Positions 51,429-59,800 of a DNA stretch of 64,000 nt are shown one piece after another. Source of the DNA: Rhizobium leguminosarum. Its GTDB lineage: Bacteria > Pseudomonadota > Alphaproteobacteria > Rhizobiales > Rhizobiaceae. Each line of letters starts with the position of its first letter. Within the stretch, counting starts at the first letter, position 1. The position numbers and the translations under genes were made by a program. A model generated the notes under the pieces. The model ran no database searches. It was not told where the DNA came from and saw only the letters and a program-made list of their open reading frames with translations. The stretch lies in NCBI RefSeq assembly GCF_004123835.1, contig NZ_MZMU01000022.1, positions 124,001 to 188,000 of the forward strand, given 5' to 3'.

Positions 51429-52465
51429 GATGCGCGCTGGAACCGATAGAGGATGATCGAGAAGAAGGGGACGCCGACCAGCGCCGTGACGACGCCGATC
51501 GGCAGGATCTGGTTGGGAATGAGGGCGCGCGCAGCGATGTCGGCGAGCACCATGAAGATCGCCCCTGTTATGGCGCAGGCCGGCAGCAGGCGAACATGCA
51601 GCGGCCCGACGACAAAGCGGGCGACATGCGGCACAACGAGGCCGACGAAGCCGATCGACCCCACCATGCTGACGATCGTCGCCGTCATCATGGCGGTCAG
51701 CGCGAAGAGCACCATGCGGGCGCGCCCGACATTGACGCCGAGCGAAGATGCCGCCTCGTCACCGAAAGCGAAGGCGTCGAGCACGCGGGCGTAGAACAGG
51801 CAGCCGACGAGGCTGATGCCGACGACGATCGAGACCAGCGCGAATTCCGGCCAGCGCACGCCGCCGAAGCTGCCGAGCAGCCAGAACATGACGTCGCGGG
51901 CCTGCTGCGCATTGGCCGAGGTGGTGACGATATAGGACGTCGTGGCGTTGAAAAGCTGCGAAGCGGCGACACCGGCAAGGATGGTCCGATCCGCTCCGCC
52001 GCGAGTGCCGTTCGACAGCAGCGCGACGAAGAAGAAGGCTGCGAAGGCCCCGGCAAACGCGCCGGCGGAAAGCGAAACCGCACCGGCACCCATTCCCAGG
52101 ATAACGATTGCAACGGCGCCGGTCGAAGCGCCGGCGGAGATGCCGAGAACATAGGGTTCGGCAAGCGGGTTGCGCAGCAGCGACTGCATGATCGCGCCCG
52201 ACAGCGCAAGGCCCGCGCCGCAGAAGGCGGCAACGAGCGCCCGGCTGAGACGATAATCCCAGATGACGGTCTCATGGATGCGGTTCAGTTCGACCGCGGT
52301 CCATCCCAGCCGGTTAGTGACGGCCGAAAACGTGGTTGCAAGCGGGATCGGCAGGTCGCCGATCCCGACGCTGACGCCAATGGCGACAGCGATGAGGCAG
52401 AAAGAGGCGAGGAGCAGTGCGAGGACGGCTCCCAGCTGCCGGAAGATACGGCCCGCTTCCGTCAC
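51425..52465 (-). CDS. Ferric-siderophore ABC importer permease (FecCD family)
   Basis: 346 aa. About ten membrane helices of the BtuC/FecCD type: FRQLGAVLALLLASFCLIAV, GAIMQSLLRNPLAEPYVLGI (the conserved G-x-x-x-Q-x-x-x-R-N-P-L-A-x-P element), VGSIGFVGLVVPHVARFVVG and PIGVVTALVGVPFFSIILYR. One permease gene only, so it acts as a homodimer. It overlaps both neighbours by 4 bp. Confidence 0.95.
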   Translation of the reverse strand: MTEAGRIFRQLGAVLALLLASFCLIAVAIGVSVGIGDLPIPLATTFSAVTNRLGWTAVELNRIHETVIWDYRLSRALVAAFCGAGLALSGAIMQSLLRNPLAEPYVLGISAGASTGAVAIVILGMGAGAVSLSAGAFAGAFAAFFFVALLSNGTRGGADRTILAGVAASQLFNATTSYIVTTSANAQQARDVMFWLLGSFGGVRWPEFALVSIVVGISLVGCLFYARVLDAFAFGDEAASSLGVNVGRARMVLFALTAMMTATIVSMVGSIGFVGLVVPHVARFVVGPLHVRLLPACAITGAIFMVLADIAARALIPNQILPIGVVTALVGVPFFSIILYRFQRAS

Positions 52466-53487
52466 TTCAACAGACCGAGAGCCTTCAGCTGGCCGGCCAC
52501 CTGCTCAGCGCCGTAAACCGTGCGGACAGTCGGGTTCATGGCCTGGCCGTCCATGATTACGATCGCCTTGTTCTTGACGGCAGGGATCTGGCTGACGGCC
52601 GGATCGGTGTTCAGGAAATTGATCTTGGCCTCCGGCTTGTCGAGCTCCCACCGGTTGCGGTCGAGGCTGGCGACGACGATGACGTCGGGATTGGAGGCGA
52701 TGATGCCTTCCCAGCCGAGCGTTGGCCATTCCGCTTCCGCTGATATCGCGTTGTGTCCGCCGAGTAGGTCGGCGATAAAGCCGGACGCGCTGTTCTTGCC
52801 GCCGAGATAGGCGTCGGCCGACGGGCTGGGGCTGGAGAACCAGAAGACGTAGGAAAGGTTCTTGCCGTCCTTCGAAACGCTGGAGCGAAGCTTGGCTTCG
52901 CGCGCCTTGAAGTCGGCGATCAGCGCCTGGCCGCGATCGGCGACGTCGAAAATCTCAGAGAGTTCGTCGATCTCCTTGTAGAGAAGATCCATGTTCCACA
53001 GCTCGCCGCGGCTGCCATACTGGTCCTTGACGTCCTTGGTGCTAAGGCAGGTGCTGGGCGAGAGATAGGTGGCGACGCCGACCTTGTCGAAATCCTCGCG
53101 CTTGGCGATCTTGCTGTTCGGCCCGACCAGGCTCGGCAAGGCCACCGCCACGAAGTCGGGATTTTCGGCGAGGATCGATTCGAAGGTCGGCATTTCGACG
53201 GTCAGAAGCTTGACCTTGGCATTGGCCTCGGCGAGCTGCGGCAGGACCTTGCTCGGCCAGAAGGCGGTGCCGGCCATCTTGTCCTCGAGGCCGAGCAGCA
53301 GCAGGATTTCCGCGCTGTTCTGGCCGAGGCCGACCGCCCGCTCGGGCGCCTTCTTGAAGGTTACCTCAGCACCGCAGTTTTCCAGCGTCAGCGGATAGGT
53401 CGTCGAACCGGCCAAAGACGGACTTGCGGCAAGGCCGATCAGGGCGGAAAGGCCGCAGGCGGCCAGAAGCGATTTGAGGCTGGTCAC
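52462..53487 (-). CDS. Ferric-siderophore ABC importer, periplasmic binding protein (FepB/FecB type)
   Basis: 341 aa from a GTG at 53487 with GGGGA upstream. Sec signal (LLAACGLSALIGLAASPSLA, cleavage near SLAG). Class III binding-protein fold: CGAEVTFKKAPERAVGLGQN (typical start of the first lobe), FESILAENPDFVAVALPSLV, EGIIASNPDVIVVASLDRN. First gene of the operon. No TonB-dependent receptor or siderophore synthesis gene is in the window, and I could not find a clear Fur/RirA/Irr box in the 111-bp upstream spacer. Confidence 0.92.
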   Translation of the reverse strand: MTSLKSLLAACGLSALIGLAASPSLAGSTTYPLTLENCGAEVTFKKAPERAVGLGQNSAEILLLLGLEDKMAGTAFWPSKVLPQLAEANAKVKLLTVEMPTFESILAENPDFVAVALPSLVGPNSKIAKREDFDKVGVATYLSPSTCLSTKDVKDQYGSRGELWNMDLLYKEIDELSEIFDVADRGQALIADFKAREAKLRSSVSKDGKNLSYVFWFSSPSPSADAYLGGKNSASGFIADLLGGHNAISAEAEWPTLGWEGIIASNPDVIVVASLDRNRWELDKPEAKINFLNTDPAVSQIPAVKNKAIVIMDGQAMNPTVRTVYGAEQVAGQLKALGLLK

Positions 53488-53598
53488 GAATAAATCCCCG
53501 GTGCGTGAGTATGTGCGGCCGCCGTATAGCCTCAGAAACGGGCAGAAAACAAGACCAAATAAATCAACTTATCGCAAAATTGCAGCCGCGTTCCCTGC

Positions 53599-54237
53599 CT
53601 AAACCGGGGCAACCGGTGACAGCGACTTGCCGTAGACTTCGAGGATCGCGGCGATCTCCTTGAGGATGCCGGAGAGGGGAAGCGTGTCCTGTCTGTTGAA
53701 CGCCATGTCGCTGCGTTCGAAAAGGGCAAGGCAGATCTCGTTCGAATCATGGCGCGACTGATAAGCGAGACCATCCGGCCGGTCGGCATGGTCCCAAAGC
53801 GCGTCGGCCCAAAGGCCGCATGGTTCGTAGGGGCCGGTGGAGATGGCATTATCGGTGCCGAGAGCCTGCAGGCCGGTTCCGTGCATGCGCACGATCCTCA
53901 GCGGTCTGATACAGCTGAGTTCACTGATGGCGCGGGTGGTGATTTCGGTCATGGACACCATCAACCGCTGGGGATTGCGCAGGATCGTTTCCGCAAGCGC
54001 TCCCCTGCGGCTCATCCCGACATAGAGAATTCCGAAACGTCCGCTGGCGCTGTCGAAACGATTGGTGGCGGCAATCCCGGGGCCGGGTCCAAAGAAGATG
54101 GGATCGAGATGCGTCCGATGGACCCTATGGAGAACCTGCCCGGCTGGAATGAGGTCGATCGGCAATGACGAATGGGCGAGCCAAGAGGGCGGGGGCAGTG
54201 CAGCTCCCGACGGCCCTCTGCCTGCATTTGCCGGCAT
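53599..54237 (-). CDS. RES-domain toxin
   Basis: 212 aa. The RES family is named after conserved Arg, Glu and Ser; here they appear in QVLHRVHRTHLDP, GRFGILYVGMSRRGALAETI and DGLAYQSRHDSNEICLALFE. Characterised RES toxins degrade NAD+ and stop growth. The ATG at 54237 overlaps the TGA of the upstream antitoxin gene by one base (TGATG), so translation is coupled. The first 30 residues (GPSGAALPPPSWLAHSS) are typical of the longer RES proteins. Confidence 0.87.
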   Translation of the reverse strand: MPANAGRGPSGAALPPPSWLAHSSLPIDLIPAGQVLHRVHRTHLDPIFFGPGPGIAATNRFDSASGRFGILYVGMSRRGALAETILRNPQRLMVSMTEITTRAISELSCIRPLRIVRMHGTGLQALGTDNAISTGPYEPCGLWADALWDHADRPDGLAYQSRHDSNEICLALFERSDMAFNRQDTLPLSGILKEIAAILEVYGKSLSPVAPV

Positions 54238-54848
54238 CAGGCAAAGCCGTCGGAGGTTTCAATCCGGATCAGACGCCGGACTGATTCACGATCGCCGTCG
54301 CGCAGCGCCTGCAGAGCTGTCCGACCACCGAGAACCGTATCGGAAGCAAGCAGAAAATCCAATGCGATCCAGGGACCGGCGGCGGCAAAACCACGCACGA
54401 CGTCGGAAATCCCCGCGATCACCTCACCTTGATCAAACTGGCAGAGCGGATAGCGCCAGTCGCTGCCCTCGCGCACGGCAAGCAGCGTGCCGGTCCGCCG
54501 CCTCTTGTCGATTGCCTGTCTGCTGATGCCGAGGATCCGTCCGGCGTCCTCGGCCGACATCGTCCCGCCGGCCCGTTCGACGAGATTTTGCCGATGCTCG
54601 ACGTTGCGAGCCAGTGCCGGAACCAGCGGATCGAGATCGTTTATCGCCGCTCCCACCATATCCGAGCGGCTGAGAAGCTGCGCCAACGATCCGGCGTCGG
54701 TCGGGGCTGAAAGCGCCTCGGCTAGGTCCTTTGCCGGCACATTTGCAGAAATGCGCTCCAGCGCCGACGTCGCGCGTCGCAGAAACGCGGTCCTGATGGA
54801 ATTCGGTTCTTCCTGCGCGGTGGCGGGACCGGATGCGTGGCGGGTCAC
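54237..54848 (-). CDS. Xre/MbcA-like antitoxin partner of the RES toxin
   Basis: 203 aa from a GTG at 54848, with a strong site (AAGGAGG, 8 bp). The middle contains a helix-turn-helix (MSAEDAGRILGISRQAIDKR, then RRTGTLLAVREGSDWRYPLC), and the C-terminal part (AGPWIALDFLLASDTVLGGR, TALQALRDGDRESVRRLI) matches the toxin-binding domain of RES/Xre-type antitoxins, where LGGRTALQAL is the conserved stretch. Residues 1-90 are an extra helical region. It should neutralise the RES protein and repress the pair's own promoter. Confidence 0.87.
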   Translation of the reverse strand: MTRHASGPATAQEEPNSIRTAFLRRATSALERISANVPAKDLAEALSAPTDAGSLAQLLSRSDMVGAAINDLDPLVPALARNVEHRQNLVERAGGTMSAEDAGRILGISRQAIDKRRRTGTLLAVREGSDWRYPLCQFDQGEVIAGISDVVRGFAAAGPWIALDFLLASDTVLGGRTALQALRDGDRESVRRLIRIETSDGFA

Positions 54849-54875
54849 TGAGCGCCTCCTTGGTTGACAAGGTAT

Positions 54876-54904
54876 TTATAAGGTTCATGACAATATGAAG
54901 TCAA
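54876..54904 (-). promoter_or_regulatory. Sigma-70-type promoter and inverted repeat of the RES toxin-antitoxin operon
   Basis: On the minus strand TTGACT (54904-54899) and TTATAA (54881-54876) are separated by exactly 17 bp, a near-consensus promoter 28 bp upstream of the antitoxin GTG. Inverted GGTTGAC (54862-54868) and GTCAACC (54900-54906) flank the -10/-35 region, a plausible operator for autorepression. Confidence 0.65.
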
Positions 54905-54927
54905 CCATGTATCGAAGCCGGAGCTCA

Positions 54928-55791
54928 TCAGTGCGCTTCAAAAAACCCCCTGATCGCCCTGGAGAGCGCATACGGATTTTCCTCTGCCACGTGGTGACCG
55001 CTCTCTATCCCGAAACCTCGCACGTCATCCGCCCAGTTTCGCCAGATAGCGGCAGGATCGCCATAGATCTGTTCCATGTCGTCCCTGAGCGACCAGAGGC
55101 ACAGCATGGGGCACATCACTTTCCGGCCGGCGTCGCGGTCCGCGCGGTCGTGAAGATGGTCGATGCTGAGACCGGCGCGATAATCCTCGACCATGCCATG
55201 GATCACATCGGGATCCTGGATGACGTCGAGCAGGTCATCATAGGCCTCTAAACCCATCAGCCTGGGTGACAGCTTGTCGTACCATGCTAGGGGATCGGCT
55301 GAAATTGCGCGTTCCGGCTTTTCCGGCTGGGCAAAGAAGAACCAGTGATACCAGTCTCTGGCAAAGGTCCAGTCGGCGCGTTCGAGATGCTCGATAACAG
55401 GGATGCCGTCCACGATGACGAGCTTGCGCACGCAGGCGGGATGATCCATCGCCATGCGGAACGCCGTCAAGCTTCCACGGTCGTGGCCGACCACGAAGAA
55501 GCTTTCGTGCCCCAATCGCCTCATCAGCTCGACGAGGGCGTGAGCCTTGGCGCGCTTGGAGGAATTGCTGCTCTCGGGCGCATCGGCCGGCTGGTAGGAG
55601 CGGCCGAAGCCGGGAAGGTCGGGGCAGACCACCGTTAAGTGCGGGGATAGGAAATCTGCCACCCGGCCCCAGGTCATATGGGTTCTCGGATGACCGTGGA
55701 GCAGAAGAACGGCAGGCCCCGATCCGCCTTGACGGACGCGAACCTGCCCGGGACCGACGTCGACAGTGTCCAACGTAAAGTCTTCGAACAT
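54928..55791 (-). CDS. Alpha/beta hydrolase, haloacetate-dehalogenase-like
   Basis: 287 aa, start at 55791. The fold and several positions follow the fluoroacetate dehalogenase (FAcD) group: HGHPRTHMTW (oxyanion region), nucleophile GHDRG with D104, R105, D128 (VIVDG), WYHWFFFAQP giving H149 and W150, and catalytic ESGHHVAEENP (H266). D104, H149 and W150 coincide with the numbering I recall for the Burkholderia enzyme. The second carboxylate-binding Arg four residues after the nucleophile (R108 there) is Leu here, so true fluoroacetate activity is doubtful. An epoxide or ester hydrolase is possible. It lies 3 bp after a small gene (55794-56075) on the same strand, probably co-transcribed. Confidence 0.85.
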   Translation of the reverse strand: MFEDFTLDTVDVGPGQVRVRQGGSGPAVLLLHGHPRTHMTWGRVADFLSPHLTVVCPDLPGFGRSYQPADAPESSNSSKRAKAHALVELMRRLGHESFFVVGHDRGSLTAFRMAMDHPACVRKLVIVDGIPVIEHLERADWTFARDWYHWFFFAQPEKPERAISADPLAWYDKLSPRLMGLEAYDDLLDVIQDPDVIHGMVEDYRAGLSIDHLHDRADRDAGRKVMCPMLCLWSLRDDMEQIYGDPAAIWRNWADDVRGFGIESGHHVAEENPYALSRAIRGFFEAH

Positions 55792-55793
55792 GT

Positions 55794-56075
55794 TCAGGTC
55801 AGCTTTCCCACGCGCTTGGCATAGTCCGAAAAGGTGAATCGCTCGCCTTTCTGGCTTGCCTGATTGGCCAGCAGAAGCACACGAAGGGGAAACAGGGTCG
55901 CCGCGCGGTTGGCGTCGGACAGATCGTGTCCGTTATTTTCTTCAACGCTTTTCCTGGCCTTCGAGAGCGCAACGTCCAGCTCCTCATGGGTGAGCAGTCC
56001 TTTTTCGACGATTGCATCTGTTATCGACGCGATCGCCATAATGAGGCCTTCGAGCTGCAGGTTCGCCGTATTCAT
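55794..56075 (-). CDS. Small helical hypothetical protein, 93 aa
   Basis: Starts at the ATG at 56075 because GGAGGGCACA precedes it; an in-frame ATG 12 bp higher lacks a site. The protein is largely alpha-helical and charged (LEGLIMAIASITDAIVEKGL, LTHEELDVALSKARKSVEEN, FPLRVLLLANQASQKGERFT). No family recognised and no signal peptide. It ends 2 bp before the start of the dehalogenase-like gene. Confidence 0.7.
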   Translation of the reverse strand: MNTANLQLEGLIMAIASITDAIVEKGLLTHEELDVALSKARKSVEENNGHDLSDANRAATLFPLRVLLLANQASQKGERFTFSDYAKRVGKLT

Positions 56076-56126
56076 TGTGCCCTCCAATGAAGTGAAGCGG
56101 TCTCTCCGGCCGCCATCATAGTCACG

Positions 56127-56582
56127 TCAGTCTTCTTGAACCGGGCGGATTGTGTCTACCGAGATCACACCGTCGACGACCCCGCGTTTGACGTCGCGTC
56201 TATCCCGATCGATCTCGATGACGGTGTAGAGTTTGTCGTCGCGGAAGGCGCTGGCATTGACCGTGGTGACATCCTCGGCGGGAGCTGCATCAACTTCCAT
56301 GAAGTCGAGTTCGCGCGCCGCGGCGACGATCCTGGCATCGCCGGACGTCCTGGCGGCAACCACGATGACGCCGTGGTTGGGAGCATTGTCCCATCTCGGA
56401 TCGTCGGGTTCGGCGATGGGTTCCAGCCGATAGATGTTGAGCATCTCGCCGCCCGCGTTGGGCGAAGCTTGCGCAGCCGCGTCCTCGATTTGCGCCTGGC
56501 TCTCGACTGACTTTCCGAAGGTGGTCGGGCTGGTCGCGTTGTTGATCTCTTCTTCCTTGCCTGTCCTTGAAACGTTCGACAT
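56127..56582 (-). CDS. Hypothetical protein, 151 aa
   Basis: The ATG at 56582 has GGAGAGCGAC upstream; an in-frame ATG at 56594 is an alternative. The N-terminal 50 residues are polar and probably disordered (RTGKEEEINNATSPTTFGKS, QAQIEDAAAQASPNAGG). The rest looks folded (LEPIAEPDDPRWDNAPNHGV, IVVAARTSGDARIVAAAREL, DKLYTVIEIDRDRRDVKRGV). It reads as a conserved rhizobial protein, but I cannot name a family. It is divergent from the large hybrid kinase. Confidence 0.68.
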   Translation of the reverse strand: MSNVSRTGKEEEINNATSPTTFGKSVESQAQIEDAAAQASPNAGGEMLNIYRLEPIAEPDDPRWDNAPNHGVIVVAARTSGDARIVAAARELDFMEVDAAPAEDVTTVNASAFRDDKLYTVIEIDRDRRDVKRGVVDGVISVDTIRPVQED

Positions 56583-56803
56583 GTCGCTCTCCATTGTCAG
56601 GACGGAAACGACAGCCGGCAGCAAAGTGTTCCCGCGCACGAAAAACCGCAAATTCCACCGAGACGGTTTCCGGCGAGCATTCTCGATATCTGCAACTATC
56701 AGGCTCATTTTGGGCGGTGAATCATGTTAGGATGGACGCGGGATGGCCATACCATTTTCTGAGTTGAGCGCTAAATTACCAGTCGTCGAACAGGGGGATT
56801 TTC

Positions 56804-59800
56804 GTGAGCAACCAATCCAGCGAATTCGCGCGCGACAGCGTTGCGGTAGACAACCTCAATGGGCATGACCACAAAACGATGGCGTTCGACGACGCCAGCG
56901 CGCTTCTGGAAGTCCTTGTCGCGGTCAGGCGCGGCGACTTTTCCGTGCGGATGCGGTCCGACCTGACGGGTCTCACCGGCAAGGTCGCCGATGCTCTCAA
57001 CGACATCATCGCCGCCAATCAGCGCATGGCTCAGCAGCTCGAGCATGTCGGGCAGGTGGTCGGCCGGGACGGGCGAACGAGCACTCGCGTACGCTTCGGC
57101 CTGTCGGACGGCTCCTGGTCCGAAATGGAAGGATCGATCAACGGTCTGATCGACGATCTCCTATGGCCGACGACCGCCGTCACGCGCACGATCACGGCTG
57201 TCGCCAAGGGAGATCTCTTGCAGACCGTGCCGCTGGATGTCGACGGTCGGCCGCTCAAAGGCGAGTTCCTGCGCTCGGCCGATATCGTCAATACGATGAT
57301 CAAGCAGCTGAGCGTCTTCACATCGGAAGTGACGCGCGTCGCGCGCGAGGTCGGCACCGACGGAAAACTCGGCGGCCAGGCACAGGTGCCGGAAGTGACG
57401 GGCGTCTGGAAGGACCTCACCGAAAGCGTGAACTCGATGGCGTCGAACCTGACGGCGCAGGTGCGCAATATCGCGGAAGTGACGATCGCCGTTGCGAATG
57501 GCGATCTTTCCAAGAAGATCACCGTCGACGTGCGCGGCGAGATCCTGCAGCTGAAGGAGGCGATCAACACCATGGTCGACCAGCTCAGGTCCTTCGCCTC
57601 GGAAGTGACGCGCGTCGCCCGCGAAGTCGGCACCGAAGGCAAGCTTGGCGGACAGGCGCTGGTGCCGGGCGTGGCCGGCACCTGGAAGGACCTGACCGAT
57701 TCCGTCAACGCCATGTGCGGCAACCTGACCGCCCAGGTCCGCAACATCGCTCAGGTGACGACGGCCGTGGCGCGCGGCGACCTGTCGCGCAAGATCACCG
57801 TCGACGTCTCCGGCGAAATCCTGGAGCTCAAGGAAACCATCAACACGATGGTCGACCAGCTGAACGGCTTTGCCGGCGAGGTGACGCGCGTGGCGCGTGA
57901 AGTCGGCACCGAAGGTCGGCTCGGCGGACAGGCGCAGGTGCCCGGCGTGGCAGGCACCTGGAAGGACCTCACCGACAACGTCAATTCCATGGCCTCGAAC
58001 CTCACCGCGCAGGTGCGCAACATCGCCGAGGTCTCGACTGCGATCGCCAACGGCGACCTGTCGAAGAAGATCACTGTGACGGTGTCGGGGGAAATCCTAG
58101 AGCTGAAGGAGACCATCAATACGATGGTCGATCAGCTGAACGCCTTCGCCTCGGAAGTCACCCGCGTCGCTCGCGAAGTGGGCACGGAGGGACGGCTCGG
58201 CGGTCAGGCCAATGTGCGCGGCGTCGCCGGCACCTGGAAGGATCTGACCGAGAACGTCAACTCGATGGGCGGCAACCTGACGGCGCAGGTGCGCAATATC
58301 GCCGAGGTCTCGACTGCGATTGCCAATGGCGACCTGTCGAAGAAGATCACCGTCGACGTGAAGGGCGAGATCCTCGAATTGAAGGAAACCATCAATACGA
58401 TGGTGGACCAGCTGAATGCCTTCGCTTCGGAAGTGACCCGCGTCGCCCGCGAAGTGGGCACGGAGGGCCGGCTCGGCGGCCAGGCCAATGTGCGCGGCGT
58501 CGCCGGCACCTGGAAGGATTTGACAGACAGCGTCAACTCCATGGCTTCCAACCTGACCGGGCAGGTGCGCAACATCGCCGAGGTCGCGACCGCCGTCGCC
58601 CAGGGAGACCTGTCCAAGAAGATCACCGTCACCGTGTCGGGGGAAATCCTCGAACTGAAGGAGACCATCAACACGATGGTCGATCAGCTCAACGGCTTTG
58701 CCGGCGAGGTGACGCGTGTGGCGCGCGAGGTCGGCACGGAAGGGCGGCTCGGCGGCCAGGCGAACGTGCTCGGCGTCGCCGGCACCTGGAAGGACCTGAC
58801 CGACAGCGTCAATTCCATGGCCGGCAATCTGACGGCGCAGGTGCGCAACATCGCCGAAGTCTCGACCGCGATCGCCAATGGCGATCTGTCGAAAAAGATC
58901 ACGGTGTCGGTCTCGGGCGAAATCCTCGAGCTCAAGGAAACGCTGAACACCATGGTCGACCAGTTGAACCGGTTCGCCTCCGAAGTGACGCGCGTCGCCC
59001 GCGAAGTCGGCACCGAAGGCAAACTTGGCGGCCAGGCGCAGGTGCCGGGTGTCGCCGGCACCTGGAAGGACCTGACCGAAAACGTCAATTCCATGGCCTC
59101 CAACCTCACCGGCCAGGTGCGCAACATCGCCGAAGTCACGACGGCCGTGGCGCGCGGCGACCTGTCGCGCAAGATCACCGTCGATGTGAAGGGGGAAATC
59201 CTCGAACTGAAGAACACCATCAACACAATGGTCGATCAGTTGAATGCCTTTGCCGGCGAAGTGACGCGTGTGGCCCGTGAAGTCGGCACCGAAGGCAAGC
59301 TCGGCGGCCAGGCGCAGGTCTCCGGCGTCGCCGGCACCTGGAAGGACCTGACCGACAGCGTCAATTCCATGGCCGGCAACCTGACGGCGCAGGTGCGCAA
59401 TATCGCCGAGGTGGCCACCGCGATCGCCAACGGCGATCTGTCGCGCAAGATCACCGTCGACGTGCGCGGCGAAATCCTGCTTTTGAAGGATACGCTGAAT
59501 ACCATGGTCGATCAGCTTCGCTCCTTTGCCGGCGAGGTGACGCGTGTGGCCCGCGAAGTCGGCACCGATGGCAGGCTCGGCGGCCAGGCCGTCGTTCCCG
59601 GCGTCGCCGGCACCTGGAAGGACCTGACCGATAACGTCAACCTGCTCGCCGCCAATCTGACGACCCAGGTTCGAAACATTGCCGAAGTGACGACGGCCGT
59701 GGCGCGCGGCGACCTGTCGCGCAAGATCACCGTCGACGTGAAGGGTGAAATCCTCGAACTGAAGAACACCATCAATACGATGGTGGACCAGCTCAACGCC

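Noticed and set aside
53488..53598. A Fur/RirA/Irr-type iron box before the siderophore importer
   Set aside because: The spacer is AT-rich but I could not match a convincing motif.
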